The translations under genes were made by a program, and so were the position numbers. This document shows, in pieces, positions 52,490 through 62,452 of a stretch of DNA of 64,000 bases. Numbering within the stretch: the stretch's first letter is position 1; each line of letters opens with the position of its first letter. The notes below the pieces were generated by a model. It was given only the letters and a program-made list of their open reading frames with translations, had not been told where the DNA came from and did not search any database. This DNA is from Micromonospora chaiyaphumensis (GTDB lineage: Bacteria > Actinomycetota > Actinomycetes > Mycobacteriales > Micromonosporaceae): positions 369,487 through 433,486 of the forward strand of contig NZ_FMCS01000001.1 of assembly GCF_900091435.1 (NCBI RefSeq), written 5' to 3'.

Positions 52490-53599
52490 TTACTTGGTGA
52501 GCGGGGACAGCTTCGGGTCGTTGGCGTACGCCTCGGCCGCGTTGGCCTTGGTGACGGCCACCGGCGGCAGGAGGTAGGTGTCCACGACCTTGACGCCGTT
52601 GTTGTACGACTTGGTGTCGTTGACCTCGGGGGTGTTACCGGCCTGCAGGGCCTTCACCATCTCGATGGTCTGCTTCACCAGGTTCCGGGTGTCCTTGTTG
52701 ATCGTCATGTACTGCTCGCCAGCCATGATCGACTTGACCGACTCGACCTCGGAGTCCTGGCCGGTGACGACCGGGATCTTCTTGCCGGCGCCCTTGATCG
52801 AGGTGATGATCGCGCGGGCCAGGGTGTCGTTCGGGGAGAGGACGCCGTCCAGCTCCTTGTTGCCGTAGGTCGAGGTCAGCAGCTGGTCCATGCGGGCCTG
52901 CGCACCCTCGGCCTTCCAGCCCTGGATGGCGGTCTGCTTCACGTCGGTCTGCTTCGAGGCGACGACGACGTTGCCCTTGTCGATCTCCGGCTTGAGCACG
53001 TCCATGGCGCCGTTGAAGAAGACACCGGCGTTGTTGTCGTCCGGCGAGCCGGAGAACAGCTCGATGTTGTACGGGCCGTTCGGCTTCTTGGCCTTCATGC
53101 CGTCCAGCAGGGCCTGGCCCTGGAGCTGGCCGACCTTGAAGTTGTCGAACGCGACGTAGTAGTCGAGGTCCGGGGTGTTGGTGATGAGCCGGTCGTACGC
53201 GATGACCTTCGCGCCGGCGGCGTGCGCCGCGGCGACCTGGGTCGACAGCTGCGCGGCGTCGGTCGCGCCGATGACGATGACCTTGGCACCCTTGGTCACC
53301 ATGGCGGTGATCTGGGCCTGCTGGTCGGCGACGGTGGTCGACGCGCCGGCGTACTGCACGTCGCTCTTGAAGCCGGCCTCCTTGAGGCCGTTGGTGAACA
53401 GGTCACCGGCGAGGACCCAGTTCTCCGAGGTCTTCGACGGCAGGGCGACGCCGATCAGGGAGTCGGCCGCGAAGCCCTTGGTGTCGCCGCCCTTGGCGCC
53501 GCCGGTGTCGCCGTCGCGGCCGGAGCCGCAGGCGGTGGCGGTCAGGGCCAGCGCGGCGATGGCGCCGATGGCCATCGACTTGCCGATCAGTTTACGCAT
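52490..53599 (-). CDS. ChvE-type periplasmic-fold sugar-binding lipoprotein
   Basis: A 369-residue family 2 solute-binding protein with a lipobox-like LALTATACGSG and Gly/Asp spacer. Domain landmarks: SLIGVALPSKTSENWVLAGD, QITAMVTKGAKVIVIGATDA, AHAAGAKVIAYDRLITNTPD, VVTGQDSEVESVKSIMAGEQ and MTINKDTRNLVKQTIEMVKA. The pattern is that of ChvE / multiple-sugar (arabinose, galactose, xylose) binding proteins. Its message ends at the shared hairpin. Gene order on this strand is ATPase, permease, binding protein. Confidence 0.92.
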   Translation of the reverse strand: MRKLIGKSMAIGAIAALALTATACGSGRDGDTGGAKGGDTKGFAADSLIGVALPSKTSENWVLAGDLFTNGLKEAGFKSDVQYAGASTTVADQQAQITAMVTKGAKVIVIGATDAAQLSTQVAAAHAAGAKVIAYDRLITNTPDLDYYVAFDNFKVGQLQGQALLDGMKAKKPNGPYNIELFSGSPDDNNAGVFFNGAMDVLKPEIDKGNVVVASKQTDVKQTAIQGWKAEGAQARMDQLLTSTYGNKELDGVLSPNDTLARAIITSIKGAGKKIPVVTGQDSEVESVKSIMAGEQYMTINKDTRNLVKQTIEMVKALQAGNTPEVNDTKSYNNGVKVVDTYLLPPVAVTKANAAEAYANDPKLSPLTK

Positions 53600-53653
53600 G
53601 GCTGGTGGTGCCCTTCTGGAGAGGTGATACGGGGTGTGAGGCGGGGTGGAACG

Positions 53654-54952
53654 TCAGCTCGGCACGGCCGTGCGGGCGGTTTCCCGTTCCGCGTCGGGTG
53701 GTGCCGTGGGCGGGGTCGGGGTGTCGCGGCGGAACGAGCGGGTGAGGCTCCCGATGATCGAGAACTTGCCCTGCTTCTTGTTGTAGACGTCGAGCGCGAC
53801 GGCCAGCAGAAGCACCAGGCCCTTGATGATCTGGACCCGGTCGGTGCCGACGCCGAGCAGCTGCAGACCGTTGTTCAGGACGGCCATGACCAGACCGCCG
53901 ACGATCGAGCCGCTGATGGTGCCGATGCCGCCGGAGACGGCCGCGCCACCGATGAAGACGGCCGCGATGGCGTCCAGTTCCCAACCGTTGCCGTCCTGCG
54001 GGCCGGAGGCCGCCGAACGGGCCACGAAGATCATGCCGGCCAGGGAGGCCAGGACGGCCATGTTCATCATGACGAAGAAGTTGACCCGCTTGAGCTTCAC
54101 ACCGGAGAGTTCGGCGGCCCGCGAGTTGCCACCGACGGCGTAGATGTGCCGGCCGGCGGCGGTGTTGCGGGTGTAGAAGGAGTAGGCCAGCACCAGCGCC
54201 ACCAGGATGATGCCGGAGACCGGGAAGCTCGTGCCGACCCGGCCGCTGGCGAACCGCAGCGAGGCGAAGACGATCACGCCGACCATGACGGCCATCCGGA
54301 GCACCGAGATCCACATCGGGGCCGGGTCGGCGTCCATCTCGCGGCGGGTCTTGCGGGCCTGGAACTCCCGCCACACCACGGCCACACAGGCGGCCAGGCC
54401 GAGCAGGAGCGTCAGGTTGTTGTAGCCGGTGTCCGGGCCGACCTCGGGCAGGAAGCCCGAGCCGATCACCCGGAAGCCCTCCGGCACCGCGATCGTGTTC
54501 GCGTTGCCGATGAACTGGTTGCCGCCCCGGAAGAGCAGCATGCCGGCCAGGGTGACGATGAACGCCGGCACCCCGATGTAGGCGACCCAGAAGCCCTGCC
54601 AGGCGCCGATGATGGCGCCGATCGCCAGGCCGAACAGGATGGCGACGGGCCAGGGCAGCGACCACTCCGCCATCGACTTGGCCACCAGGATGCCGGTGAA
54701 GGCGGCGATCGAGCCGACCGACAGGTCGATGTGCCCGGCGACGATCACCATCAGCATGCCGATGGCCAGGATGAGGATGTACGAGTTCTGGTTGAACAGT
54801 GCGATCAGGTTGTCCGACCGCAGGGTCAGGCCGTCCGTGAGGATCTGGAACAGGACGACGATCGCCACCAGGGTGAAGATCATCCCGAACTGGCGGGCGT
54901 TGGACGTGGTCCCTCCGAAGAGGTTCTTCTGCAGGTCCTTGATTCGGCTCAT
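53654..54952 (-). CDS. Multiple-sugar ABC transporter permease (MmsB/GguB type)
   Basis: A 432-residue permease of the BPD_transp_2 class with about ten helices. Diagnostic segments are [60 protein letters not shown] and [21 protein letters not shown] long loop (about 190-245) and an acidic C-terminal tail make it larger than E. coli RbsC/XylH, as in the GguB/MmsB group. ATG 54952 overlaps the ATPase stop by four bases. It transports a monosaccharide such as xylose, galactose or arabinose. Confidence 0.92.
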   Translation of the reverse strand: MSRIKDLQKNLFGGTTSNARQFGMIFTLVAIVVLFQILTDGLTLRSDNLIALFNQNSYILILAIGMLMVIVAGHIDLSVGSIAAFTGILVAKSMAEWSLPWPVAILFGLAIGAIIGAWQGFWVAYIGVPAFIVTLAGMLLFRGGNQFIGNANTIAVPEGFRVIGSGFLPEVGPDTGYNNLTLLLGLAACVAVVWREFQARKTRREMDADPAPMWISVLRMAVMVGVIVFASLRFASGRVGTSFPVSGIILVALVLAYSFYTRNTAAGRHIYAVGGNSRAAELSGVKLKRVNFFVMMNMAVLASLAGMIFVARSAASGPQDGNGWELDAIAAVFIGGAAVSGGIGTISGSIVGGLVMAVLNNGLQLLGVGTDRVQIIKGLVLLLAVALDVYNKKQGKFSIIGSLTRSFRRDTPTPPTAPPDAERETARTAVPS

Positions 54953-56496
54953 CGTGTCTGCATCTTCTTCGTCGAGGTCATCTGCTTCATGAGGGTTTCC
55001 GGGTCCGCGTCCTGCCGGGCGATCTCGCCGGTGATGGTGCCTTCGAACACGGTGTAGATGCGGTCGCAGAGCCCGATCAGCTCGGGCAGCTCCGAGGAGA
55101 TGACGACGACGCCCTTCCCCTGGTCGGCGAGCCGCTGGATGATGCCGTAGATCTCGTACTTGGCGCCCACGTCGATGCCGCGGGTCGGCTCGTCGAGGAT
55201 CAGGAGGTCCGGGTCCGTGAACATCCACTTCGCCAGGACGACCTTCTGCTGGTTGCCGCCCGAGAGCTTGGAGACGCCCTCGTCGACCGTCGGCGCCTTG
55301 GTGCGCAGCTCCCGGCGGTAGGACTCGGCTGCCTTGTACTCCGCGACCTCGTCGAGGACCCCGTGGCGCGAGATCTTCGACAGCTTGGCGGCGACCGTCG
55401 AGGTCTTGATGTCGTCGAGCAGGTTCAGGCCGATCGCCTTGCGGTCCTCGCTGACGTAGGCGAGCCCGTGGGCGATCGCGTCCGCCACCGACTTCAGGAC
55501 GATCTCCTTGCCGTCCTTGATGATCGTGCCGGACTCGTACACCCCGTAGGAGCGGCCGAAGACGCTCATGGCCAGCTCGGTACGGCCGGCGCCCATCAGG
55601 CCGGCGAAGCCGACGATCTCGCCGCGCCGCACCGTGAAGCTCTCGTTCTTGCAGACCTGCCGCTCGGCGGAGATCGGGTGCCGGACGTTCCAGTTCCGGA
55701 CCTCGAAGAAGACCTCGCCGATCTTGGGGGTGTGGTCCGGGAACCGGCTGTGCAGCTCCCGACCGACCATGCCGCGCACGATCCGGTCCTCGTCGACGCC
55801 GTCCGCCTTGACGTTCAGCGTCTCGACGGTGCGGCCGTCCCGAATGATCGTGATCTGGTCGGCGATCGCCTCGATCTCGTTGAGCTTGTGCGAGATCATG
55901 ATCGAGGTGATGCCCCGCGAGCGGAAACCGCGCAGCAGGTCCAGCAGGTGCTGGGAGTCGGCCTCGTTGAGGGCGGCCGTGGGCTCGTCCAGGATGAGCA
56001 GCTTGACGTCCTTGGCGAACGCCTTGGCGATCTCCACGAGCTGCTGCTTGCCGACGCCGATGTCCTTGACCAGGGTGTCCGGGTCCTCCCGCAGGCCGAC
56101 CCGGGCCATCAGGTCCAGAGCCATCCGGTTCGCGGCCTTCCAGTCGATCGCCCCCCGCTTGCGCGGTTCGTTGCCGAGGAAGATGTTCTCGGCGATCGAC
56201 ATGCCCGGGATGAGCGCGAGCTCCTGGTGGATGATCACGATGCCGGCGTTCTCGCTCGCCCGGATGTCGGAGAAGCGGGTCTCGGCGCCCTGGTAGATGA
56301 TCTGCCCGTCGTAGCTGCCGTACGGGTAGACCCCGCTGAGCACCTTCATGAGCGTCGACTTGCCGGCGCCGTTCTCGCCGACGATGGCGTGGATCTCACC
56401 GGCGCGGACCACCAGGTTGACGTCGGCCAGGGCCTTGACGCCGGGGAACTCCTTGGTGATGGAGCGCATCTCCAGGAGGACGGGCAGATCGCTCAT
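54949..56496 (-). CDS. Multiple-sugar ABC transporter ATP-binding protein (MmsA/GguA type)
   Basis: A 515-residue ATPase with two fused nucleotide-binding domains. Domain one has Walker [10 protein letters not shown] (40-48) and [16 protein letters not shown]. Domain two carries [20 protein letters not shown] and signature [17 protein letters not shown], with [16 protein letters not shown]. The degenerate second Walker A is normal for this family. ATG 56496 is preferred over GTG 56505. First gene of the operon, divergent from lacI. Its own ATPase distinguishes it from the other sugar importer in the window. Confidence 0.92.
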   Translation of the reverse strand: MSDLPVLLEMRSITKEFPGVKALADVNLVVRAGEIHAIVGENGAGKSTLMKVLSGVYPYGSYDGQIIYQGAETRFSDIRASENAGIVIIHQELALIPGMSIAENIFLGNEPRKRGAIDWKAANRMALDLMARVGLREDPDTLVKDIGVGKQQLVEIAKAFAKDVKLLILDEPTAALNEADSQHLLDLLRGFRSRGITSIMISHKLNEIEAIADQITIIRDGRTVETLNVKADGVDEDRIVRGMVGRELHSRFPDHTPKIGEVFFEVRNWNVRHPISAERQVCKNESFTVRRGEIVGFAGLMGAGRTELAMSVFGRSYGVYESGTIIKDGKEIVLKSVADAIAHGLAYVSEDRKAIGLNLLDDIKTSTVAAKLSKISRHGVLDEVAEYKAAESYRRELRTKAPTVDEGVSKLSGGNQQKVVLAKWMFTDPDLLILDEPTRGIDVGAKYEIYGIIQRLADQGKGVVVISSELPELIGLCDRIYTVFEGTITGEIARQDADPETLMKQMTSTKKMQTR

Positions 56497-56851
56497 CGCT
56501 CCCACCTTGCCAACGTCATGGCCGCCTCCGCGGGTTATGACCTTCGCTCACTTTTCGTTGTCGTGGGCAAGGAAATCTCGTCGGAGGCGCTTCCGCAAGT
56601 GCCCAGGTCGCTCTTTTGCGTAACAAGTCGGTAATATCGACCGCCACGCTCAGTGACCTTCGCGACGCGCCGGAGGCTTGCCGACAAGCGCCGCAGGGGT
56701 GCTAGCGACCAACCCATGACAACGTTGACGCCGCATCGTATAACGCTGTTCCCGAACCGTCCTCGTGACCCGGGCCGGCCCGGCGCCGCGGGGTCGCGAC
56801 CACCGGCCCGAGGCTGCGATCTTGCGCCATCCGGGTGTCATAATTCCCGCC
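56497..56851. promoter_or_regulatory. Intergenic control region between sugar ABC operon and lacI, with lacI promoter and operator
   Basis: A 355-base region holds no gene. On the plus strand ATGACA (56716-56721) and TATAAC (56739-56744) are 17 bases apart and form a good promoter for lacI. TGACAACGTTGACG (56717-56730) overlaps its -35 and has the CAACGTTG core of LacI-family operators. A half-site CGTTGTCG (56556-56563) lies near the ABC operon start. A CATAAT box at 56839-56844 could give a second, leaderless start. Confidence 0.6.
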
Positions 56852-57889
56852 ATGACCGCTGACCGGAAGGCTGGTCGACCGAGCCTGGCCCAGGTCGCGG
56901 CGCTGTCCGGCGTGTCGGTCAAGACGGCCTCCCGGGCCCTCGGGGGGGAGCCCCGGGTGGCGCCGGAGACCCGGTCGCGGGTGCGCGACGCCGCCGACCA
57001 GCTCGGCTACCGGCTGAACGGGGTGGCGCGGGAGCTGCGCCGCGGCGCGAGCACCTCCACGCTGGTGGGCCTGCTCATCGGGGACCTGGCGAACCCGTTC
57101 TACTCGCGGCTGGCCGGCGGCCTGGAGCGGGACCTGCGCATGCGGGGCCTCCAGTTGATCACCGCGAGCACCGACGAGGACCCGGAGTGGGAGCGGCGGC
57201 TCGCCGACGCCCTGCTGGAACGGCGGGTGCGCGGGCTCGTGATCGCCTCGACCGCCACCGCGCACGCCCACTTCGCGGCCGAACACCGCCACGGCATCCC
57301 GTTCGTGTTCGTGGACCGGCCGCCCGTCGAGCTGGCCGCGGACACCGTCCTGCTGGACAACCACCACGGCGCCCGGCAGGCCGGCGTCCACCTGACCGCG
57401 GCCGGCCACCGGCGCATCGGGGTGGTGGGCGACCTGTCCCGCCTGAGCACGCACCGTGACCGGCTGGACGGCTTCGCCGCCGCCATGCGCGTGGCCGGCG
57501 TGGCGAACTGGGCGGACTACCTGGTGGAGAACGCGCACGACGTCGCGGCCGCCGAGCAGGCCGTGCTCGGCCTGCTCGGCCGCACCGCACCGCCGACCGC
57601 CCTGTTCACCATGAACAACCGGATCACCCTGGGCGCCCTGCGGGCCCTGCGGGGGCACCCCGCCCCGCCCGCGCTGGTCGGCTTCGACGAGGTGGACCTC
57701 GGCGACGTGCTGGGCGTGAGCGTCGTGGCGCACGACCCGGAGGACATGGGCCGGCGGGCCGCCGAACTGCTGCTCGACCGGATCGACGGCCATCGGGGAC
57801 CGGCCCGGCAGGTGGTGATCCCGACCCGGCTGCTGGCCCGGGGCTCCGGCGAACGGCCGCCAACCCCCGCGGCGACGGCCGGCTCCTAG
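56852..57889 (+). CDS. LacI-family transcriptional repressor
   Basis: A 345-residue regulator. The N-terminal HTH and hinge read SLAQVAALSGVSVKTASRAL and YRLNGVARELRRGASTSTLV, followed by a periplasmic-binding-like domain (GLLIGDLANPFYSRLAGGLE, RVRGLVIASTATAHAHF, ALFTMNNRITLGALRAL, ALVGFDEVDLGDVLGVSVVA). It is divergent from the sugar importer and upstream of the GH92 mannosidase. Matching TGACAACG sites at its own promoter and at the mannosidase promoter make it their likely repressor. ATG 56852 is chosen over an upstream in-frame GTG. Confidence 0.9.
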   Translation: MTADRKAGRPSLAQVAALSGVSVKTASRALGGEPRVAPETRSRVRDAADQLGYRLNGVARELRRGASTSTLVGLLIGDLANPFYSRLAGGLERDLRMRGLQLITASTDEDPEWERRLADALLERRVRGLVIASTATAHAHFAAEHRHGIPFVFVDRPPVELAADTVLLDNHHGARQAGVHLTAAGHRRIGVVGDLSRLSTHRDRLDGFAAAMRVAGVANWADYLVENAHDVAAAEQAVLGLLGRTAPPTALFTMNNRITLGALRALRGHPAPPALVGFDEVDLGDVLGVSVVAHDPEDMGRRAAELLLDRIDGHRGPARQVVIPTRLLARGSGERPPTPAATAGS

Positions 57890-57891
57890 CG

Positions 57892-57908
57892 CGCGGCGTC
57901 GAGCCGCG
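57892..57908 (+). terminator. Weak hairpin after lacI
   Basis: CGCGGC and GCCGCG form a 6-bp stem with a 5-base loop three bases after the stop. It is small and may only attenuate. Confidence 0.3.
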
Positions 57909-57992
57909 TCGCGAGCGAGAGAACCCTGCCGGGCCGTCGGGCTGGTCGAGCAGGACAGGCACCGCGACCGCGGGCACTCGGGCGGTCCGCCA

Positions 57993-58021
57993 TTGACACG
58001 CACCTCTCGGACCTCTACACA
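57993..58021 (+). promoter_or_regulatory. Promoter of the GH92 mannosidase gene
   Basis: A perfect TTGACA (57993-57998) is followed after 17 bases by TACACA (58016-58021), a partial -10. The start site would fall near 58028, just before the operator-like palindrome. Confidence 0.5.
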
Positions 58022-58040
58022 GGACGGTGACACCCGTCGA

Positions 58041-58054
58041 TGACAACGATGTCA
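58041..58054. promoter_or_regulatory. LacI-type operator in the GH92 leader
   Basis: TGACAACGATGTCA has TGACA/TGTCA arms and shares TGACAACG with the site at the lacI promoter (56717-56730). Its place just downstream of the predicted start site suits repression. Confidence 0.6.
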
Positions 58055-58089
58055 CGGAGTGTCGCCCGCGCCTCAAGGAGGATCGCCTC

Positions 58090-61000
58090 ATGCTCCGATC
58101 AGGCCCGTCCCGTCTGCTCACCCTGGTGGCCACCGTCGTCACCGGAGCGTCCACACTCGTCGCGGTCGCCTCGCCCGCCGCGGCGGCACCGCTCGCCCTC
58201 ACCCCGTACGTGAACCCGTTCATCGGCACCGACGACAGCAACGCGCCCAACCCGGTGGGCGGGGGCGCCGGGGGCAGCACCGTCCCCGGCCCGGTGCAGC
58301 CCTTCGGCATGGTGCAGCTGAGCCCGGACACCCCCACCGCCTCACCGTCCGGCTACCGCTTCAGCGACACCCAGATCGAGGAGTTCAGCCTCACCCACTT
58401 CAACGGCGCCGGCTGCCCCAACAACGAGGACCTCGGGATCCTGCCGGTCACCGGCGCGCTCGGCGCCTCGCCGGGCACCTCGTGGACCGCCTACCGGGCC
58501 ACCCAGGACAAGGCCCAGGAACAGGCCCGGCCCGGCTTCTACCGGGCGGTGCTCAGCAACTACGGCAATACCCGCGTCGAGGCGTCGGCCACCCAGCGCA
58601 GCGCCATCCTGCGGCTGACCTATCCCGCCACCAGCACCGCGCGGGTGCTCGTCAACACCAGCCGCAGCGCCACCGGCAGTCGTGCCGGCTCGATCCAGAT
58701 CAGCGGCTCCACCGTGACCGGCAGCGTCACGGGCGGCGGCTTCTGCGGCAACAGCCGGACCTACCAGATCTTCTACCGGATGGAGTTCGACCGCGCCCCG
58801 AGCGGCGTCGGCACCTGGCTCGGCGGCACCGTCACCGCCGGCTCCACGAGTGCCAGCGGCACCAACTCCGGCGGCTACCTGACCTTCGACACCTCCGCCA
58901 ACCCCGTGGTGCAGGTCAAGGTCGGCATCTCCTTCGTGAGCGCGGCCGGCGCGCAGGCCAACCTCGCCGCCGAGCAGTCGGGCTTCGCGTTCGACACCGT
59001 CCGCGCCAACGCCGACGCGCAGTGGAACGCGATCCTCAACCGCGTGCAGGTCACCGGCGGCTCCACCGCCGACCTCCAGAAGTTCTACACCGCGCTGTAC
59101 CGCGTGTTCATCAACCCCAACCTGGCCAACGACGTCGACGGGCAGTACCGCGGCTTCGACAACGCCGTCCACACGGCCGCCCACCCGGTCTACCAGAACT
59201 ATTCCGGCTGGGACATCTACCGGTCCTGGGCCGCGCTGATCGCCTTCCTGGCGCCCGCCGAGGCGACCGACATCGCCCGGTCCATGGTGCTCGACGGCCA
59301 GCAGGGCGGCCTGCTGCCGAAGTGGTCGCACAACACCAACGAGGCCTTCGTCATGACCGGTGACCCCGGCCCCATCGTCGTCGACAGCATGTACCAGTTC
59401 GGCGCCCGCGGCTTCGACACCGCGGCCGCCCTGGCCCTCATGAAGAAGAGCTCCGCCGGAGGCACCACCCAGGGCAGCCCGATCCGCGGCCGGCAGAGCG
59501 GCTACGTCCAACGCCACTACATCGACGGCGACCCGTCCGACTCGCTGGAGTACTCCGCCAGCGACTTCGCGGTGGCCCAGTTCGCCCGGGCCCTGGGCGA
59601 CACCGCCACGTACGACACGCACATGGCGCGGGCGCAGTGGTGGCGCAACACGTTCAACACCGAGTCGGGCTACATCCACCCGCGCAACGCCGACGGCACC
59701 TGGCCGTGGCCCCTCGACCCGGCCAGCCAGTCCAACTACGTCGAGGGCAACGCCTCGCAGTACACCTGGATGGTCCCGTACAACCTCGGCGCCCTGATCG
59801 ACCTCATGGGCGGGCGGCAGACCGCCGTCCAGCGGCTCGACCACCACTTCACGCAGACCAACGGCGGGCAGTCGCAGCCGTACTTCTACATCGGCAACGA
59901 GCCGGAGCACGGGGTCCCGTGGGCCTACCACTTCGCGGCGGCGCCGGCCGGCACCAGCGCCGCGGTCCGGCGGATCATGAACGAGTCGTTCACCACCGGC
60001 CCCGGCGGCCTGCCCGGCAACGACGACCTGGGCGCCACCTCCGCCTGGTACGTCTGGTCCGCCCTCGGCATGTACCCGCCCACCCCGGGCGCGGACACCC
60101 TCGCCCTGCACGGTCCGATCTTCCCGTCGATCCTCGTGGACCGGCCGGCCGGTGACGTCCAGATCACCGCCGCCAACGCCGGTCAGGGCAACCAGTACGT
60201 GCAGAGCCTCGCCGTGAACGGGTCGGCCAGCCGGCGCACCTGGCTGCGCTACGGCGACCTCGCGGGCGGCGCCACCCTGTCGTACACGATGGGCGGCACG
60301 CCGTCGGTGTGGGGCACCGACCCGGCCGACGCGCCGCCGTCGTTCACCGACGGGGCCAGCCCGCCGGCCGCCGCACCGGACCTGGGCGCCAACCTGGCCG
60401 CCGGCCGGCCGGCCACCGGATCCGCCGCGTGCAACGCCGCCGAGGGGCCGGAGAAGGCGTTCGACGGACGCCTCGGCAGCGCCAGCAAGTGGTGCTCGCT
60501 CGCCTCCGGCACCAAGTTCCTCCAGGTCGACCTCGGCGCGAACCGGACCGTCGGTTCCTTCGTCGTCAAGCACGCCGGGCTCGGCGGCGAGAACACCGGC
60601 TGGAACACCGGCGCCTTCACCATCGACACCAGCACCGACGGCAGCACCTGGACGACCCGTGCCGCCGTCTCCGGCAACCGCGCGAGCCGCACCTACCACC
60701 CCGTCCCCGCCACGACGGCCCGGTACGTCCGGCTCACCGTCACCACACCCACCAACAACGGCAACACCGCCGCCCGCATCGGCGAGTTCGAGGTGTACGG
60801 GACCGCCGGCGCGACGAACCTGGCGTTGAACCGGCCCGCCACCGCCGACTCGCAGTGCGCGAGCACGGAGGGGCCCGAGAAGGCCGTCAACGGCAGCACC
60901 TCCGGCGGCAACTCCGACAAGTGGTGCGCGACCGGCGGCACGAAGTCGCTCCGCATCGACCTGGGCGCCGCCCACCACCTCCAGTCGGTCACCGTCCACC

Positions 61001-61233
61001 ACGCCGCCGCGGGCGGGGAGGATCCCGCCTGGAACACGCGGGACTTCGACCTGCAGGTCTCCCCCGACGGGTCGGCGTGGACGACGGTCGCCCAGGTGCG
61101 CGGCAACACGGCGGGCGTGACCAACCATCCGGTGTCCGTCGACGGCAGGTACGTGGTCGTCAAGGTGCTCACCCCCACCCAGACCACCGACGTGGCCGCC
61201 CGCCTCTACGAGGTCGAGGTCTTCGGCACCTGA
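58090..61233 (+). CDS. Secreted GH92 alpha-mannosidase with two C-terminal discoidin (F5/8 C) domains
   Basis: A 1047-residue exported enzyme. Signal peptide about 1-35 (ending ASPAAAAPLA). The GH92 catalytic part (about 38-745) shows YVNPFIGTDDSNAPNPVGGG, GPVQPFGMVQLSPDTPTAS, FSLTHFNGAGCPNNEDLGIL, LYRVFINPNLANDVDGQYRG and KWSHNTNEAFVMTGDPGPIV, as expected for calcium-dependent exo-alpha-mannosidases. Two similar F5/8 type C domains follow at about 764-905 and 907-1047, each with a Cys pair, likely binding glycans. It trims mannose from fungal, plant or host glycans, feeding the importer nearby. GGAGGATCG precedes ATG 58090. Confidence 0.92.
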   Translation: MLRSGPSRLLTLVATVVTGASTLVAVASPAAAAPLALTPYVNPFIGTDDSNAPNPVGGGAGGSTVPGPVQPFGMVQLSPDTPTASPSGYRFSDTQIEEFSLTHFNGAGCPNNEDLGILPVTGALGASPGTSWTAYRATQDKAQEQARPGFYRAVLSNYGNTRVEASATQRSAILRLTYPATSTARVLVNTSRSATGSRAGSIQISGSTVTGSVTGGGFCGNSRTYQIFYRMEFDRAPSGVGTWLGGTVTAGSTSASGTNSGGYLTFDTSANPVVQVKVGISFVSAAGAQANLAAEQSGFAFDTVRANADAQWNAILNRVQVTGGSTADLQKFYTALYRVFINPNLANDVDGQYRGFDNAVHTAAHPVYQNYSGWDIYRSWAALIAFLAPAEATDIARSMVLDGQQGGLLPKWSHNTNEAFVMTGDPGPIVVDSMYQFGARGFDTAAALALMKKSSAGGTTQGSPIRGRQSGYVQRHYIDGDPSDSLEYSASDFAVAQFARALGDTATYDTHMARAQWWRNTFNTESGYIHPRNADGTWPWPLDPASQSNYVEGNASQYTWMVPYNLGALIDLMGGRQTAVQRLDHHFTQTNGGQSQPYFYIGNEPEHGVPWAYHFAAAPAGTSAAVRRIMNESFTTGPGGLPGNDDLGATSAWYVWSALGMYPPTPGADTLALHGPIFPSILVDRPAGDVQITAANAGQGNQYVQSLAVNGSASRRTWLRYGDLAGGATLSYTMGGTPSVWGTDPADAPPSFTDGASPPAAAPDLGANLAAGRPATGSAACNAAEGPEKAFDGRLGSASKWCSLASGTKFLQVDLGANRTVGSFVVKHAGLGGENTGWNTGAFTIDTSTDGSTWTTRAAVSGNRASRTYHPVPATTARYVRLTVTTPTNNGNTAARIGEFEVYGTAGATNLALNRPATADSQCASTEGPEKAVNGSTSGGNSDKWCATGGTKSLRIDLGAAHHLQSVTVHHAAAGGEDPAWNTRDFDLQVSPDGSAWTTVAQVRGNTAGVTNHPVSVDGRYVVVKVLTPTQTTDVAARLYEVEVFGT

Positions 61234-61251
61234 CCGTGGGCAGGCTCGGAC

Positions 61252-61282
61252 GGCGGCCGGTGCTCGCGGGGCACCGGCCGCC
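61252..61282 (+). terminator. Hairpin terminator after GH92 gene
   Basis: GGCGGCCGGTGC and GCACCGGCCGCC form a 12-bp perfect stem with a 7-base loop, 18 bases after the stop. Confidence 0.7.
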
Positions 61283-61337
61283 GCCGGAGCGGAAAAGGGC
61301 GTGCGGTTCGGGCGGTGACCGCTCTACCGTGCCCGGC

Positions 61338-62081
61338 GTGACCCTGGACATCGTGAGCCTGGCCGAGCGCCCCGACCTGGCGCCGCGGCTCGACACCGAC
61401 TTCGACGGCGCCTGGCCGCAGTTCATGCTCTGGGACCCGATGGGCTCGGTCTACTACAGCGTGGCCCACGACCTCTATCCCGAGTTCGTCTTCGCCGCCG
61501 TCGACCCGGCCGAGCCGGGCCGGGCCGTCGCCCGGGCGTACGCCGTGCCGCTGCGCTGGACGGAGGACGAGCTGCCCGACGGCGGCTGGGACCGGATGAT
61601 CCAGCGGGCCGCGGTCAACCGGCTCACCGGCGCCACCCCGAACCTGGTCTCCGCCCTGGAGATCTGCGTGCGGCCGGACCGGCGCGGCGGCGGGGTGTCC
61701 GGGCTCATGCTCGCGGCGATGCGCGAGGCGGTCGCCCGGCAGGGCTTCGACACCCTGGTCGCGCCCGTGCGCCCGAACGGCAAGGCCGCCGTTCCGGACC
61801 TGCCGATGGCCGAGTACGCGGCCCGGGTCCGCCCCGACGGCCTGCCGGTCGACCCGTGGCTGCGGGTGCACGTGCGGGCCGGCGGGGTGATCGAGCGGGT
61901 CGCGCCCCGGTCGATGGCGGTCACCGGCACCCTGACCGACTGGCGGCGGTGGACCGGGCTGCCGTTCGACGCCAGCGGGCCGGTGCACGTGCCGGGCGCG
62001 CTGGCGCCCGTGCTGGTCGACGTCGCCCATGACCACGCCGCCTACGTCGAGCCGAACGTCTGGGTGCGGCACCGGCTGTAG
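61338..62081 (+). CDS. GNAT-like acetyltransferase-fold hypothetical protein
   Basis: A 247-residue protein. The region ALEICVRPDRRGGGVSGLML followed by AMREAVARQGFDTLVAPVRP resembles the acetyl-CoA-binding loop of GNAT acetyltransferases (V-x-x-x-x-R-x-x-G-x-x), so an N-acyltransferase fold is likely, but a substrate is not indicated. The C-terminal part (YVEPNVWVRH) is conserved-looking and unfamiliar. GTG 61338 and GTG 61329 are both possible; neither has a strong ribosome-binding site, suggesting a leaderless start. Confidence 0.65.
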   Translation: MTLDIVSLAERPDLAPRLDTDFDGAWPQFMLWDPMGSVYYSVAHDLYPEFVFAAVDPAEPGRAVARAYAVPLRWTEDELPDGGWDRMIQRAAVNRLTGATPNLVSALEICVRPDRRGGGVSGLMLAAMREAVARQGFDTLVAPVRPNGKAAVPDLPMAEYAARVRPDGLPVDPWLRVHVRAGGVIERVAPRSMAVTGTLTDWRRWTGLPFDASGPVHVPGALAPVLVDVAHDHAAYVEPNVWVRHRL

Positions 62082-62084
62082 CGG

Positions 62085-62390
62085 TCAGGCCGGCCAGGCG
62101 TGACCGATCCCGTCGAGCAGGAGCACGACCCCCTCGGTGGCCGCCTCCCGGTCCCGGGAGATCTCCCGGTATTCCGGCGAGGTGGACCAGCGCTCGAAGT
62201 CCTCCCGGTTGTCGAAGGACATGAGCACGACCTTCTCGTGCGGCCAGGTCCCCTCGACCACCCGCGGGGACGCGTCGGCGGCGAGCAGCCGGCCGCCGTG
62301 CCGGGCCAGCACGGGCAGGAAGGCGGCGACGTACCGGTCGTAGCGCTTCCGGTCGTGGACGGTGATCTGCGCGAGGGCGTAGACGGTCAC
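62085..62390 (-). CDS. DUF1330 protein
   Basis: A 101-residue ferredoxin-like-fold protein. The sequence YALAQITVHDRKRYDRYVAA, RVVEGTWPHEKVVLMSFDNRE and WSTSPEYREISRDREAATEG fits DUF1330 well. The family is a dimeric alpha/beta barrel like antibiotic-biosynthesis monooxygenases, without a proven activity. GTG 62390 is the start. It converges on the GNAT-like gene with 3 bases between stop codons. Confidence 0.87.
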   Translation of the reverse strand: MTVYALAQITVHDRKRYDRYVAAFLPVLARHGGRLLAADASPRVVEGTWPHEKVVLMSFDNREDFERWSTSPEYREISRDREAATEGVVLLLDGIGHAWPA

Positions 62391-62452
62391 CGGCCCAGGC
62401 TACGCACCGGTACGCGCCGCCGGTGTCCCCCGGCCCGGCAGCGGAGGGTCGC

